DNA of 64,000 nucleotides from Natronohydrobacter sp. (GCA_020832555.1 JAFIEM010000001.1:1-64000), one strand, 5' to 3'; counted from the first letter of the stretch, positions 1 through 12,175 are shown. Program-made: numbers and translations. The notes: generated from the letters alone by a model not told the origin.

Positions 1-1
1 C

Positions 2-1288
2 GATGCCGGTGATCTTTGCCCGCTGGCATTGACCGAAGACTATCTTGCTGCGATCCAGGCGCATCCGATGGGCAGCCGGATTTATGCGCGCACCACGCGG
101 GACCGCGCGCTGACCGAGGCGATGGCCGCGCGGTCGCGGGCGCGTGCCGGGTTGCGACTGGGGCCGCTTGATGGCGTGCCGATCTCGTGGAAAGACCTGT
201 TTGACACCGCCGGTGTGGCGACGGAATCGGGCACGGCACTGCTGAAAGGTCGCGTGCCCGATGCAGATGCGGTGGTCCTGCGCGCTTTGACTGCGGCAGG
301 CACGATCTGTCTGGGCAAAACCCATATGACGGAATTTGCCTATTCGGGTCTTGGGCTGAACCCGGTTACGGCAACGCCGCCCTGCTATAATGATCTGGAG
401 GCCGTGCCGGGTGGGTCATCGTCCGGGGCGGCGGCTTCGGTCGCGTTCGGGCTGGCGGCTTTGGCCATCGGGTCAGACACTGGCGGGTCGGTGCGGGTTC
501 CGGCGGCGTGGAATGATCTGGTCGGGCTCAAGACCACCTCTGGGCGGTTGTCGTTGCAAGGGGCCGTGCCGCTGGCTCCGAAATTCGACACGGTTGGCCC
601 GCTTGCACGCACGGTCGAGGATTGCGCGCTGGCGCTTGCGGGGATGGAAAATCGCCCTGTCCCCGATCTGCGCGGCGCGACGCTGGCGGATCGGCGGTTT
701 CTGGTGTTGGAAGGCGCGCCTTTTGTGGATATCAGCCCCGCGATCGAGGACGGGTTCAGGACTGCTGTGAGCGCGCTGGAGCGCGCTGGAGCGCAGGTCG
801 AGGCGGCGACGCTGGCATCGGTCGAAGAGGCGCTGGTACTGTCGGCGATCATTTACACGCCGGAATGTTACGCACAGTGGCGCCATCTGATCGAGGCTGA
901 TCCGGGCGTGATGTTCTCGCCGGTGCTGGAGCGGTTCCGGTCGGGCCGCGATCATCTGGCGACGGATTATCTGGATGCCTGGGCCGCGCTGGAGCGGCAC
1001 CGCGCGGCCTATCTGGCGGCTGTGGCGGGGTTTGATGCGGTGCTGTTGCCCACGACGCCCAATCTGCCGCCCAATGCTGCGCGGCTGATGCAGGATCACG
1101 CCTATTTCACGACCGAGAACCTGCTGACGCTGCGCAACACGCGGATCGGCAATCTGCTGGGGCTGTGTGCGCTGACCTTGCCGACGGGTGTGCCGTCCGT
1201 CGGGATCAGCCTGATGGGTGCGCCGATGGCCGAGGACCGGCTGCTGCGTTTGGGGGCGGCGGTGGAAGCGGCATTGCAGAAAGGGTGA
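2..1288 (+). CDS. Amidase family protein (5' end truncated by window edge)
   Basis: Frame is open upstream of the listed start to base 2 (DAGDLCPLALTEDYLAAI). Amidase signature GGSSSGAAASVAFGLAALAIGSDTGGSVRVPAAWN is present. Confidence 0.9.
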   Translation, partial: DAGDLCPLALTEDYLAAIQAHPMGSRIYARTTRDRALTEAMAARSRARAGLRLGPLDGVPISWKDLFDTAGVATESGTALLKGRVPDADAVVLRALTAAGTICLGKTHMTEFAYSGLGLNPVTATPPCYNDLEAVPGGSSSGAAASVAFGLAALAIGSDTGGSVRVPAAWNDLVGLKTTSGRLSLQGAVPLAPKFDTVGPLARTVEDCALALAGMENRPVPDLRGATLADRRFLVLEGAPFVDISPAIEDGFRTAVSALERAGAQVEAATLASVEEALVLSAIIYTPECYAQWRHLIEADPGVMFSPVLERFRSGRDHLATDYLDAWAALERHRAAYLAAVAGFDAVLLPTTPNLPPNAARLMQDHAYFTTENLLTLRNTRIGNLLGLCALTLPTGVPSVGISLMGAPMAEDRLLRLGAAVEAALQKG

Positions 1289-1464
1289 TACCTAGCTGTA
1301 GTTGCGCGCACCGGGAATAAGACGATATCTGGTGTGATCTGCGAAAAAGCCACAATTTCGAGGGTTTATCTGCCGAAGTTCATGCGTTTTTCTGGACCCG
1401 CGCCGCCTGTCGCGCTATCCTGCGGGCAAAAGGGGCAAAAGACCCCGAGCAGTTGAGGCAGTCC

Positions 1465-2643
1465 ATGGCATTCCCTGAGCGGTTTTCGAACCTGCCGGAA
1501 TATGCGTTTCCGCGTTTGCGGGCGCTTCTGGATCACCACCAGCCCGGTGGTGTGCCTGTTTCCATGTCCATTGGCGAGCCACGCCATGAATTGCCTCCCT
1601 TTCTGGCCGATGTGTTGAATGCGCATCTGGACGGGTTTGCGCGCTACCCCTCGAATGATGGCATTGCCCCCTTGCTGGAGGCGATTCAGGGTTGGGTTGC
1701 GCGGCGCTATCGCGTGGAACTGGCGCAGGACCGGCTGATGGTGCTGAACGGCACGCGCGAGGGGCTGTTCAATGCCGCCCTTGCGCTCTGCCCTGAACGC
1801 AAGGCCGGATGCGTGCCGGTCATTCTGACGCCGAACCCGTTTTATCAGGTCTATGCGGTGGCGGCTCTGGCTGTGGGGGCCCAGCCGGTCTATGTGCCTG
1901 CGACCGAGGAGACCGGTTATCTGCCGCGCTACAGCGATCTGGCGCCGGAGCTTCTGGACCGGGTGGCGATTGCCTATGTCTGCTCGCCCGGCAATCCGCA
2001 GGGGGCTGTGGCGGATGCGGCCTATTGGCGCGAGATGATTGCGCTGGCCGAGCGGCATGATTTCCGCATTTTCGCCGATGAGTGCTATTCGGAGATCTAT
2101 CGCGACACGCCCCCGCCGGGTGTGCTGGAAATCGCGCAGGAGATGGGCGCAGATCCCGAGCGGGTGCTGTCCTTCCATTCGCTCTCGAAGCGCTCGAACC
2201 TGCCAGGGCTGAGGTCCGGCTTTGTGGCGGGCGGGCCGGAATGTATCCGCCGTATCCGCCAGTTGCGCGCTTATGCTGGTGCGCCCTTGCCCGATACGTT
2301 GCAGCATGTGGCGGCGGCGGTCTGGGCGGATGAAGCGCATGTGAACCGCTCGCGCGCGCTCTATCAGCAGAAATATGCCTTGGCGGACCGGATCTTTGCG
2401 GGCGTGCCCGGATACAAGGGGCCTGAGGCCGGGTTCTTCCTGTGGCTGAAGGTCGAAGATGGTGAGCACGCAGCGCTGAAGCTGTGGCGCGAGACCGGGA
2501 TCCGCGTGCTGCCGGGGGCCTATCTTGCGCGCGACGACGGGCAGGGCAATCCCGGCAAGGGTTTTATCCGCGTGGCAATGGTCACGCCAATCGATGAACT
2601 GGAAGACGCTCTCAGGCGGCTTCGCAACAGTCTTTACAGGTAA
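1465..2643 (+). CDS. Class I/II PLP aminotransferase (DapC-like)
   Basis: ORF with fold-type I motifs ([35 protein letters not shown]). ATG at 1465 chosen over TTG at 1453. Confidence 0.85.
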   Translation: MAFPERFSNLPEYAFPRLRALLDHHQPGGVPVSMSIGEPRHELPPFLADVLNAHLDGFARYPSNDGIAPLLEAIQGWVARRYRVELAQDRLMVLNGTREGLFNAALALCPERKAGCVPVILTPNPFYQVYAVAALAVGAQPVYVPATEETGYLPRYSDLAPELLDRVAIAYVCSPGNPQGAVADAAYWREMIALAERHDFRIFADECYSEIYRDTPPPGVLEIAQEMGADPERVLSFHSLSKRSNLPGLRSGFVAGGPECIRRIRQLRAYAGAPLPDTLQHVAAAVWADEAHVNRSRALYQQKYALADRIFAGVPGYKGPEAGFFLWLKVEDGEHAALKLWRETGIRVLPGAYLARDDGQGNPGKGFIRVAMVTPIDELEDALRRLRNSLYR

Positions 2644-2656
2644 CGGGGCAAGTTCG

Positions 2657-5600
2657 ATGGCATCTTGGAACACGCATGGGCGCGATCCGCTTCTGGACAG
2701 CAATCTGCATCAGTTGCTGCAAAAGCGGGGCCGCGAATTGCTGGGCCTGGGCTTTGTGGTGATCGCGGTGATCATCTCGCTGATGCTGGGTTCATATGCG
2801 CCGAGCGATCCGAGTTGGATGGCCTCGACCGACATGCCGGTGAAGAACTCGCTGGGGCGGATCGGGGCGGCGATGGCTTCGCCATTGATGATCATCATCG
2901 GGATGGCCTCCTGGGGGCTGGTGGTGTTCTTCGGTGGCTGGGGTTTGCGGCTGCTCCTGGGGCGCGGGCATGAGCATGCGCTGAGCCGGGCGGTCTTTGT
3001 CCCGATTGCGCTGGCGGTTTCTGCGGTCTGGTGCGCGACATTGGTGCCTGCGGCGGGCTGGGACACAATCTACGGAATGGGCGGTGTCTTTGGCGATACG
3101 GTGCTGGCGGCGGTCGTGAATGCCTTGCCGATGAGTCCGGGCGCCGGTGTGACCTTCATGGGCGTCGCAATGCTGTTTGCGACATTGGCGGTCTGGGGCT
3201 TTGTGCTTGGGGTGGACCGGTTCGAGCTGTTGCAATTCGCGCGCTATGTCATTGCGGGGGTTGTGCTGTGCTACGCGGGTTTGCTGCTTGTGCTGCGCGG
3301 GGGTGTTGGTGGCGGTGTGAAAAGCCTGCGCGTTGCGGGCGGGGCGGTTGCGCGCAAGGTGCAGGACGGGCGCGCGGCCCATGCCGCAGCGCGTGATCGG
3401 CGCGCGATGGAGGCTTATGAAGCGGCGCAGCATTACGAACAGGAGCAAGCCTGGGCCGAAGCGCAGTATGCGCATCCCGAGCCGGTGATACGGTCTGCGC
3501 CTGCACCTGTATCCGCATCGCGCCAGGAGCCGGCAATGCGCCCTGCGCCTGCGCCCCGGCAAGAGCCGGTTCGTCGTGGCCCGCCGGTCATCCGGGCCTC
3601 TAGCCACGAAGAGAATTTTGACCTGGATCAGGATGCATTTGACGAGGATCTCTACGAGGTCGAGGCAGCGCCCTATACGGCCCCGATGCGTGCCGCACCG
3701 GTTGACGCTCGACAGATCTTGAGTGCGCCGCCGCGCCATGTTGCTGGTGAGGATGCATCGGCGGGGCAGGGCAACGGGCTTCTGGCCAAGCTGAAGGCGC
3801 TGAGCGGGCGCGGGCCGGAACCAGCGGCGCCTGATCTGCGCAATGAGCTGGTCGAGCCGCCGCTGAGCGCATCCGCGCTGCAAGCACAGCCGCCCGGAGA
3901 CATGCGGATCAAGACGCGCATTGCCGATGCGATCCGGCATCGCAAATCCGCCAAGCCCGTGCTGAAGCTGAACCGTGCGCAATTCCCGATTTCCGAGCCG
4001 CCGCTGCGCGCTGCGCGCCCTGTGGCTGCGGTGCCGGACATGGCTCATCCCGCGCCTGTGGCACCGGCGGGGTTTCAGGCCAGCCTGACCTCTGCACCGC
4101 TTGCGGCTGTGCCGATGCCGGACTGGATGCTGGCGACCCGGCCTGTGTCAGAGGCAGCGCCTGCCCCGGTGGCGTGGGAAGCTGCGCCTGTGGCCCCTCA
4201 TGCCCCTGTGATGCGTGACCCGGTGCCAGAGGATACCGGCTATTTCGTTCCTGACGAGAATGACATGCACCCGGCACCAGAGCCGCAGCGCAGCGCGCAT
4301 GTGTTGCAGCGCCGTGTCGTGCCGACCGCGCCGCGCAAGGTGATGCCTTCGCGTCAGGCGCAGGCCGAAGCGCAGCCTGCCTTGCAGTTCGAGCCGCGCC
4401 GGGAGCCCGTGTTCGAGTTGCCGCCGCTGTCTTTGCTGGAAAGCCCGTCCAATGTGCAGCGCTACACGCTGAGCGATGAGGCGCTGGAAGAGAATGCACG
4501 GATGCTGGAGGCCGTGCTGGATGATTACGGCGTGCGCGGCGAGATCGTCAGCGTGCGGCCCGGTCCTGTGGTCACGCAATATGAGCTGGAACCGGCACCG
4601 GGGCTGAAGGCCAGCCGCGTGATCGGGCTGGCGGATGATATTGCGCGGTCCATGTCGGCCCTGTCGGCGCGCGTGTCCACTGTGCCGGGGCGGTCGATCA
4701 TCGGGATCGAATTGCCGAATGTGCAGCGCGAGAAGGTGGTGCTGCGCGAGATCCTGTCTGCGCGGGATTATGGCGACAGCAACATGCGGCTGCCGCTGGC
4801 GCTGGGCAAGGCGATTGATGGTGAGCCGATTGTCGCCAATCTGGCGAAGATGCCGCATCTGCTGATTGCGGGCACCACGGGTTCGGGGAAATCGGTGGCG
4901 ATCAACACCATGATCCTGTCGCTCCTCTATCGTCTGCCGCCGGAAGAGTGCCGGATGATCATGATTGACCCCAAGATGCTGGAACTGAGCGTCTATGACG
5001 GGATTCCGCATTTGCTGTCGCCCGTTGTGACGGACCCGAAGAAGGCCGTGGTGGCGCTGAAATGGGTCGTGGGCGAGATGGAGGAACGCTATCGCAAGAT
5101 GTCCAAGATGGGCGTGCGCAATATCGAGGGCTATAATGGCCGCGTGCGCGAGGCGTTGGACAAGGGCGAGATGTTCAAGCGCACGATCCAGACCGGGTTC
5201 GATGATGAAACCGGCGATCCCGTATTCGAGACAGAAGAATTCGCGCCCGAAGTTCTGCCCTTCATCGTGGTGGTGGTCGATGAGATGGCCGATTTGATGA
5301 TGGTGGCAGGCAAGGAGATCGAAGCCTGTATCCAGCGTCTGGCGCAGATGGCGCGGGCCTCGGGGATCCATATCATCATGGCGACGCAGCGGCCTTCGGT
5401 TGATGTGATTACCGGCACGATCAAGGCGAATTTCCCGACGCGGATTTCGTTTCAGGTCACGTCGAAGATCGACTCGCGCACCATTCTGGGCGAGCAGGGG
5501 GCCGAGCAGCTTCTGGGCATGGGCGACATGCTCTATATGGCGGGTGGCGGTCGTGTGAGCCGTATTCATGGCCCCTTTGTCAGCGATGAGGAAGTGGAAG

Positions 5601-5920
5601 AGGTGGTCAACCACCTCAAGAGCTTCGGGCCGCCGGATTACAAATCGGGCGTGGTGGACGGGCCGGAATCCGACAAGGAGGCCGATATCGACGCTGTGCT
5701 GGGGCTGGGTGGTAACACCACAGGCGAGGATGCACTTTACGATCAGGCAGTGCAGGTGGTCATTCAGGACCGGAAATGTTCCACAAGCTACATTCAGCGC
5801 AAGTTGGGGATCGGCTATAACAAGGCCGCGCGACTGGTCGAGCAGATGGAGGACGAGGGCCTGGTCACGCCCGCGAACCATGTCGGCAAGCGCGAGATAC
5901 TGGTGCCGGAGCAGGGGTAA
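2657..5920 (+). CDS. ftsK: DNA translocase FtsK
   Basis: N-terminal TM segments, long Pro/Ala-rich linker, Walker [10 protein letters not shown], Walker [13 protein letters not shown]-terminal gamma domain ([24 protein letters not shown]). Confidence 0.95.
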   Translation: MASWNTHGRDPLLDSNLHQLLQKRGRELLGLGFVVIAVIISLMLGSYAPSDPSWMASTDMPVKNSLGRIGAAMASPLMIIIGMASWGLVVFFGGWGLRLLLGRGHEHALSRAVFVPIALAVSAVWCATLVPAAGWDTIYGMGGVFGDTVLAAVVNALPMSPGAGVTFMGVAMLFATLAVWGFVLGVDRFELLQFARYVIAGVVLCYAGLLLVLRGGVGGGVKSLRVAGGAVARKVQDGRAAHAAARDRRAMEAYEAAQHYEQEQAWAEAQYAHPEPVIRSAPAPVSASRQEPAMRPAPAPRQEPVRRGPPVIRASSHEENFDLDQDAFDEDLYEVEAAPYTAPMRAAPVDARQILSAPPRHVAGEDASAGQGNGLLAKLKALSGRGPEPAAPDLRNELVEPPLSASALQAQPPGDMRIKTRIADAIRHRKSAKPVLKLNRAQFPISEPPLRAARPVAAVPDMAHPAPVAPAGFQASLTSAPLAAVPMPDWMLATRPVSEAAPAPVAWEAAPVAPHAPVMRDPVPEDTGYFVPDENDMHPAPEPQRSAHVLQRRVVPTAPRKVMPSRQAQAEAQPALQFEPRREPVFELPPLSLLESPSNVQRYTLSDEALEENARMLEAVLDDYGVRGEIVSVRPGPVVTQYELEPAPGLKASRVIGLADDIARSMSALSARVSTVPGRSIIGIELPNVQREKVVLREILSARDYGDSNMRLPLALGKAIDGEPIVANLAKMPHLLIAGTTGSGKSVAINTMILSLLYRLPPEECRMIMIDPKMLELSVYDGIPHLLSPVVTDPKKAVVALKWVVGEMEERYRKMSKMGVRNIEGYNGRVREALDKGEMFKRTIQTGFDDETGDPVFETEEFAPEVLPFIVVVVDEMADLMMVAGKEIEACIQRLAQMARASGIHIIMATQRPSVDVITGTIKANFPTRISFQVTSKIDSRTILGEQGAEQLLGMGDMLYMAGGGRVSRIHGPFVSDEEVEEVVNHLKSFGPPDYKSGVVDGPESDKEADIDAVLGLGGNTTGEDALYDQAVQVVIQDRKCSTSYIQRKLGIGYNKAARLVEQMEDEGLVTPANHVGKREILVPEQG

Positions 5921-5944
5921 GGTGCGTGCTCTCGCACGCACCTT
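5919..5944 (+). terminator. Terminator-like hairpin overlapping the ftsK stop codon
   Basis: Perfect 10-bp inverted repeat AAGGTGCGTG-CTCTCG-CACGCACCTT. No clear U-tract. Confidence 0.6.
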
Positions 5945-6033
5945 GGGCGGTATGTCGGCAACTCTCTGCCTTGTGTTGAGGGCGTGAGCAGATCCTATCT
6001 TCCGAAGCGCCGAGAAACCGCTATGTAACCCGT

Positions 6034-6639
6034 ATGAGTATTTCGCGCCGTTCCCTTCTGTTGTCGCTGCCTGCCTTCGCGCTGGCTGGTCCCGCTTTCG
6101 CCCAGCGTATCCCGCTGAACGAGCTGTCGCGCTATTTCAACAGCTTCAGCACCGCGCAGGCCGATTTCACCCAGATCAACCCGGATGGCAGCATCTCGAC
6201 CGGGCGCATGTATATGCGCAGGCCCGGCCGGGTGCGGTTCGAATACAACCCGCCCGAACAGTCGCTGGTCATGGCCGGCGGCGGGCAGGTCGCGGTGTTT
6301 GATGGCCGGTCCAATCAGGGGCCGAACCAGTATCCGCTGCGCCAGACACCGCTGAACCTGATTCTGGAACAGAATGTCGATTTTTCGAACCGGCGCATGA
6401 TCGTCGGTCATACGGATGACGGCACCACGACCACCGTGGTTGCGCAAGATCCTGACAATCCGCAATATGGCTCGATCCGGCTGATCTTCTCTGCAAACCC
6501 GACAGAGCTGCGGCAATGGGTGATCCGCGATGATACCGGGGCGGAAACGACCGTGATTCTGGGTGCGTTGACCTTTGGCACCAATCTGGCAGCGCGGTTG
6601 TTCAACATCTCCGCCGAAACCGAGGCGCGGCGGCGCTAG
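6034..6639 (+). CDS. lolA: Outer-membrane lipoprotein carrier protein LolA
   Basis: Signal peptide; LolA-like FNSFSTAQADFTQINPDGSISTGRMYMRRPGRVRFEY; directly downstream of ftsK, a common arrangement. Confidence 0.9.
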   Translation: MSISRRSLLLSLPAFALAGPAFAQRIPLNELSRYFNSFSTAQADFTQINPDGSISTGRMYMRRPGRVRFEYNPPEQSLVMAGGGQVAVFDGRSNQGPNQYPLRQTPLNLILEQNVDFSNRRMIVGHTDDGTTTTVVAQDPDNPQYGSIRLIFSANPTELRQWVIRDDTGAETTVILGALTFGTNLAARLFNISAETEARRR

Positions 6640-6776
6640 GTGTTTGATCTGATGGTTTGATGGCGCGACCTTTTCGAATGCTGCCGTTGCGCCACAAAAG
6701 TTGAAGCAGAGCCAAATACGGGGCCACGCGACAGCAGGTGGTCGGGTGCTGCGTTTATCTGAGTCAGGATGCCTGA

Positions 6777-7013
<237 letters not shown>

Positions 7014-7120
7014 TTGCTGCGACTGGTATCAGGATTTTTCCGCGACCGGCTGAGTTCGAGCATGGAAGTCATCGTCTGGAACGCGGCCGCTAAATCGCGC
7101 GCAGCATGATAGATTGTCGG

Positions 7121-8548
7121 TCAGTTTTCACAAAGCGTTGCCAGATGAGATACCACGCAGTCGCGCCAGTCTTTCGCATTATCCGCTTCAGCAAGCGCAG
7201 GCGGGAAGAGACCGGGCAACGCCAAGAGTCTTTTTGCCAGATCGGCGCTATCCGCTGGACCGCCTGCCAGAGCCGCTTCGATCTCGGCTGCGCGCGGGTC
7301 TGGCAAAGGTCGGATTGTGGCAGCGTGGCGCATCCAGGCTGCAGTCGCGCGCGCCATCCTGTCGGCGTCCTTGCCATGGGCCAGCATCTCGACCGCTGGC
7401 GCGAGGATGCGCGGCGGCAGTTTTTGACTGCTGTCCGTGGCGATCTGGATCAGACGATGGGCGATGGCCCGGTTCTCGAAACGGGCGATCAGCGCTTTGG
7501 CATAGGCCACCGGATCGACACCGGGCACAGGGTCCAGCGTCTGGGCCGCTGCCGCGAGATGTGTCTGCGCTTCGGCTGCAATAACCGGGTCTGCAATGGC
7601 ATCGCGCACGAAGACATGGCCCGCCGCCAACCCCAGCCACGCGAGCAATGAATGGGTGCCATTCAGCATGCGGAGCTTCATTTTCTCATAGGGCGCCACA
7701 TCACGCACGAAAAGCGCTCCGCCCCGGTCCCAGTCGGGCCGCCCTTGGGCAAAATCATCCTCGATCACCCATTGCGAAAATGGCTCTGTCTCGACGGCAA
7801 GGGCATCTTTGCGACTGGTCAGGCGGGCAGCATCGGCAAGCGTTTCGGCTGTGCTGGCGGGCGTGATCCGGTCAACCATGGTTGACGGGAAGGGCACATG
7901 CGTCGCGATCCAGTCAGCCAGACCAGCATCTTGCCGGGCGGCGAACTCTGTCACGAGCTTGCGCAAGACCTGCCCGTTCTCCGGCAAATTATCGCAGGAC
8001 AGCGGCGTGAATGGTGCACAGCCCGCCGTGCGGCGCTGCGCCAGTCCTGCGGTGATCAGTCCGACGGCACTGCGCGGCCTGCCGGGATCTGCAAGATCCG
8101 GCGCAATCGACGGGTGCCGCGGGTCCAGCCCGCCAGTGACGGGGTTCAGGCCGTAGCCTTTCTCGGTGATGGTCAGGCTTACAATCCGGATCGCCGGATC
8201 CGTCATGCGCCGCAAGATCTGTTCGGGCGCTACCCCGCCAAGGATCGAGCCGATGATCTGCGCCGATGTGCTGTCGCTGTCACGCTGAACCACCGTGCAA
8301 AGCCCGTTTTGGGCGTCAAAGCTGCGTGCGAGGTCGTCATTGCGCAACCCGGCAACCAGTATGCCCCAGTCGCCGCCCGTGGCCCCGATGGCCGCATCAT
8401 TATGGACTGCAAGATGCGCCCGGAAGAACGCCCCCGGTCCGAGATGCAGGATCCCCTGTCGCAGTCTGGCCCGATCAAAGCCCGGAACAGCAACCGTTGC
8501 AGGCAATCCCTCCAGACCGGTCAGGCGCGGAAATGTTTCCTTAGTCAC
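7121..8548 (-). CDS. Mannitol dehydrogenase/fructuronate reductase family protein (UxuB-like)
   Basis: MDR-family N-terminus (RQGILHLGPGAFFRAHLAVH) and KLRMLNGTHSLLAWLG; adjacent to uxaC and uxuA. Confidence 0.87.
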   Translation of the reverse strand: MTKETFPRLTGLEGLPATVAVPGFDRARLRQGILHLGPGAFFRAHLAVHNDAAIGATGGDWGILVAGLRNDDLARSFDAQNGLCTVVQRDSDSTSAQIIGSILGGVAPEQILRRMTDPAIRIVSLTITEKGYGLNPVTGGLDPRHPSIAPDLADPGRPRSAVGLITAGLAQRRTAGCAPFTPLSCDNLPENGQVLRKLVTEFAARQDAGLADWIATHVPFPSTMVDRITPASTAETLADAARLTSRKDALAVETEPFSQWVIEDDFAQGRPDWDRGGALFVRDVAPYEKMKLRMLNGTHSLLAWLGLAAGHVFVRDAIADPVIAAEAQTHLAAAAQTLDPVPGVDPVAYAKALIARFENRAIAHRLIQIATDSSQKLPPRILAPAVEMLAHGKDADRMARATAAWMRHAATIRPLPDPRAAEIEAALAGGPADSADLAKRLLALPGLFPPALAEADNAKDWRDCVVSHLATLCEN

Positions 8549-9960
8549 AGTCGATATGCCCTTTTCGCTGCACCGTAGCTCAGATCCGCAGCGATGCTTG
8601 CGGCATCGGTCTGGTCCAGCCTGTGATCGGCCACAAGTCCCGCCAGAAACCCCGCCACGGCCCGACGCCAGACATCATGTCGGGCGGGTATCGACAACAA
8701 GGCCCGCGTATCGTCGTTGAACCCGGCAAGATTGGCGAAACCTGCGGTTTCATGCACCTGTTCCAGATAGCGGCGCATTCCGCCCGGACTGTCGTGGAAC
8801 CACCAGGGCGGCCCCAGCATCAGGCAGGGCCAGTATCCGGCCATAGGCGCCAATTCGCGTGCATAGGCGCCTTCGTCCAGTGTGAACAGGATGAGGCGCA
8901 AATTGGGATTCTGTCCATAGCGGTTCAGCAATGGCTCCAGCGCGGCAGACCATTCGGTACGTTGGGGAATATCCGCGCCCATGTTCGGGCCACGCAGCGC
9001 CAGCATGGCGCGGTCGGTGTTTCGACGCGGACCCGCGTGCAGTTGCATCACCATCCCATCCTCGACCGAGAGCCCGGCCATCTCGGTCAGCATCTGGGCA
9101 CGGAACTGTTCGGCCTCTGCGGGCGTCAGCTGTCCCGCTAGCGCGCCGGTCAGCAATCGTTGGCATTTGTCAGGCGGCAGGTCAGCGGTCGCTGCGCTTG
9201 GCGTGCCGTGGTCTGTCGCCGTCGCCCCAAGCGCGCGAAACACCGCACGGCACCGCCTGTGGGCCTCGATCATCTCGGGCCAATGCGCCGTATCGCAATT
9301 CGTCAGTTTCGCCAGTTGAGTGATCCCGGCAGAAAATCCAGATGCCTCCGGGTCGGTCAGGGCGTCCGGCCGGTAGGTCGGAACAACACGCTGTTCCCAG
9401 GTCGTACCGACCAGCGCCGCGTGATGCCTCAGATCATCCAGTGCGCTGTCGGTCGTGGCAATGACCTCCACGCCGAACCGCTCGAGAAGCGCGCGCGGTC
9501 TGAACTCTGGCCGGCAGAGGCGGTCTGTGATGTGGTCGAACAGGGCGTCCGCAGTGTCTGGGGTCAGCCGCTCGGAACAGCCCAGGACGGACCCCATCGC
9601 ATGATCGATCCAGAGTGCCGAGGGCGTGCCCGCGAACAGGTGGTAATGTGCGGCAAAGGTTTTCCAGGCGTCGCGCGGACCCGCCACCGGCCCACCATCC
9701 AGTCGCGGAACGCCCAGCGCATCATAGTTTACCCCTTGGCTGCGCAGCATCCTCAGCAAGTAGTGATCGGGCGTCACCAGCAGGTTGGCCGCACCGGTGA
9801 AAGGCGCGTCTGTGGCAAACCACATCGGTTCCGTATGCCCATGCGGGCTGAGTATCGGCAGAGCGCGGATATGCTCGTAGAGGTCGCGCGCAATGCGGCG
9901 CAGGCCGGGCTCTGTGGGCAACAGCCGATCCGGGTGCAGGAAGCCGTCGTTCAGGATCAC
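8545..9960 (-). CDS. uxaC: Glucuronate isomerase
   Basis: VILNDGFLHPDRLLPTEPGLRRIARDLYEHIRALPILSPHGHTEP and C-terminal ARHDVWRRAVAGFLAGLVADHRL. GTG start overlaps the uxuA stop (GTGA). Confidence 0.93.
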   Translation of the reverse strand: MILNDGFLHPDRLLPTEPGLRRIARDLYEHIRALPILSPHGHTEPMWFATDAPFTGAANLLVTPDHYLLRMLRSQGVNYDALGVPRLDGGPVAGPRDAWKTFAAHYHLFAGTPSALWIDHAMGSVLGCSERLTPDTADALFDHITDRLCRPEFRPRALLERFGVEVIATTDSALDDLRHHAALVGTTWEQRVVPTYRPDALTDPEASGFSAGITQLAKLTNCDTAHWPEMIEAHRRCRAVFRALGATATDHGTPSAATADLPPDKCQRLLTGALAGQLTPAEAEQFRAQMLTEMAGLSVEDGMVMQLHAGPRRNTDRAMLALRGPNMGADIPQRTEWSAALEPLLNRYGQNPNLRLILFTLDEGAYARELAPMAGYWPCLMLGPPWWFHDSPGGMRRYLEQVHETAGFANLAGFNDDTRALLSIPARHDVWRRAVAGFLAGLVADHRLDQTDAASIAADLSYGAAKRAYRL

Positions 9961-11168
9961 GCGAAAGCCCCGGTCACTTGCAGCGCGCGTTCGACGCCGC
10001 GCAATTCTGCCAATCCACGCAACCGGCCAACCAGAGGGTAGCCCGGCTGCCCCGAACTCCTCAGATCGGTCACGATCTCCTGTCCATGATCCGGGCGCAT
10101 CGGGATCTCGCAATCCGCCCGCCCTTCGTTCCGGCGCCGCGCTTCTTCGCGCAAAACAGCCGCGATCAAGGCGACCATGTCCGTGTTGCCTTCCAGATGC
10201 TCATCTTCGAAGAAAGACCCCGGCACTTCATGGGTGTCGCGGGTGACATTGCGCAGATGCAGGAAATGCACGCGCGGACCGAAACGATCCATAATCGCGG
10301 GCAGGTCATTGTCGGCACGCGCGCCCAGCGATCCCGCGCAGAGCGTCATGCCATTTGCCGGACTGTCAACCGCAGACAGGATTTGTGCGTAATCCTCTGC
10401 TGTCGACATGATGCGTGGCAATCCCAGAAGCGAGAAAGGCGGATCGTCCGGGTGACAGCACAGGCGAAGGCCCAGACGTTCCGCAACGGGGACAACCTGT
10501 TCCAGAAAATCGAGGTAATGCGCGCGCAAGCGTTCGGGGCTGATCCCGGCATATTCCGCCAGATGGGCGCGGACAGCAGTAAGGTCCAGTGCCTCGGTCG
10601 AACCGGGCAAGCCCATGGTGATCGCATTCGCAAGTTCATGGCGTGCGCAATCCTCCATTCCCCTGTAGCGCTTTGCCGCGCGCGCGACGATTTCGGGTGC
10701 GAAGCCACTCGCGGCGTCAGGGCGCTCCAGAATATGAATATCGAATGCCGCAAAGTCGATGATATCGAATCGCATGCAAGTTGCGCCAGAGGGTCTGCGC
10801 CAGCGCAGGTCTGTCCGTGTCCAGTCCAGCACCGGCATGAAATTGTAGCAGATCACCTCGATCCCGGCCCGCGCGAGGTTTTCAAGCGATCCCTGCCACG
10901 CTGTGACATGCGCGCGCCAGTCACCTTTCTGCTTCTTGATATCCTCTGAAACAGGCAGGCTCTCGACAACATCCCATGCCAAGCCCGATGGTGTGCCATC
11001 CGAACGGTGCGCGGCCTCATTCTGCCGTTGCGCGATCTGTTCGGGTGTCCAGAGCACGCCGTTGGGAACATGATGCAGCGCGCTGACAATGCCCGTTGCC
11101 CCGGCCTGAACAATATCTTCTGTCCGGATCGGATCTGCCGGGCCGAACCATCGCCATCTTTGCTTCAT
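9957..11168 (-). CDS. uxuA: Mannonate dehydratase
   Basis: MKQRWRWFGPADPIRTEDIVQAGATGIVSALHHVPNGVLW; CCHPDDPPFSLLGLPRIMST; MRPDHGQ. Confidence 0.95.
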   Translation of the reverse strand: MKQRWRWFGPADPIRTEDIVQAGATGIVSALHHVPNGVLWTPEQIAQRQNEAAHRSDGTPSGLAWDVVESLPVSEDIKKQKGDWRAHVTAWQGSLENLARAGIEVICYNFMPVLDWTRTDLRWRRPSGATCMRFDIIDFAAFDIHILERPDAASGFAPEIVARAAKRYRGMEDCARHELANAITMGLPGSTEALDLTAVRAHLAEYAGISPERLRAHYLDFLEQVVPVAERLGLRLCCHPDDPPFSLLGLPRIMSTAEDYAQILSAVDSPANGMTLCAGSLGARADNDLPAIMDRFGPRVHFLHLRNVTRDTHEVPGSFFEDEHLEGNTDMVALIAAVLREEARRRNEGRADCEIPMRPDHGQEIVTDLRSSGQPGYPLVGRLRGLAELRGVERALQVTGAFA

Positions 11169-12175
11169 CTCTCACCTCGATCTGCAAGGGTTTGCGCCTC
11201 GATGGCCAGCCGTGTGACCGTCAGCGCATGTCCCGCAGGCATGGCAGTGCTGGTCCGGTCGCGGATATCCTTCAGGAAATTGGAAAAGTAACTCAGACCT
11301 TCGTCCGAGCAGTCGATATGTCGGGTGCCACGATGATCGCTCAGAAACAGGTGATCCGCGCCTGATCTTCCCTCGATATCGACATATTTGCGCAATTCGA
11401 TTGTCCCGTCCGTGCCGAGCAGAAAAAGCCGTCCGTCGCCCCATGTCGGCAGGCCATCCGGCGTAAACCAGTCCACGCGGATAAAGCCGTTTGCGGAATC
11501 GCTCTCCAGAAGGATCTCGCCATAATCGCGGAAAGCTGGAACGTCGGGCAGGTTGCGGTTTGCCGTTCGCGCAGAAACCGTCCGCGCTGTCTGAGCGCCC
11601 GTGAAATGCAGGAACTGGTCGATCTGGTGGCTGGCAATATCGGTCAGGATCCCGCCAAAGGCTGCCGGATCGAAGAACCAGTCGGGACGTATCGCCCGGT
11701 TCAACCGGTGCGGCCCGAGACCAGTTGTCTGGATCACTCTGCCAATCGCGCCCTCGGCCACCAGACGCGAGGCCACTTCGCAGGCCCTGACGACAAAGCG
11801 TTCCGAGAAGCAGATCGACAGAATGCGTCCGGTCTCGGCAGCGACACGCTCCAGAGCGTCGACCTGATCGAGATGGATTGCACCGGGTTTGTCCAGCATC
11901 ACATCCTTGCCCGCCTGCATCGCCTGTATCGCGATGGCAGGACGATCAGCAGGAATGGCGGCGCAGGTGATGATCTGGATATCGGGATCGGCTAACAACT
12001 CGTCACGGTTGCGGGCGCGCAGGTCGGGGAAACGTTCGTGAAACCCGTCCAGAACACGCGGATCACTCGTATCCGGGCAATATCCTGCGCATTCGGCCCC
12101 TGCCGCGATCAACTCGCCGACAATGTGATATATATGACGGTGGTCCAGCCCGATGGCTGCAAAACGCAGGCTCAT
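11165..12175 (-). CDS. Gfo/Idh/MocA family oxidoreductase
   Basis: N-terminal Rossmann region and DVMLDKPGAIHLDQVDALERVA (EKP-type motif). 4-nt overlap with uxuA. Confidence 0.85.
   Translation of the reverse strand: MSLRFAAIGLDHRHIYHIVGELIAAGAECAGYCPDTSDPRVLDGFHERFPDLRARNRDELLADPDIQIITCAAIPADRPAIAIQAMQAGKDVMLDKPGAIHLDQVDALERVAAETGRILSICFSERFVVRACEVASRLVAEGAIGRVIQTTGLGPHRLNRAIRPDWFFDPAAFGGILTDIASHQIDQFLHFTGAQTARTVSARTANRNLPDVPAFRDYGEILLESDSANGFIRVDWFTPDGLPTWGDGRLFLLGTDGTIELRKYVDIEGRSGADHLFLSDHRGTRHIDCSDEGLSYFSNFLKDIRDRTSTAMPAGHALTVTRLAIEAQTLADRGER

Noticed and set aside
1366-2703. 445-aa antisense ORF opposite the aminotransferase
   Set aside because: Mirror ORF typical of high-GC coding DNA; low-complexity Arg/His/Gln-rich translation and no family features.
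4148-5941. 597-aa antisense ORF opposite ftsK
   Set aside because: Fully antisense to a clear FtsK motor domain; His/Arg-rich translation with no recognisable domain.
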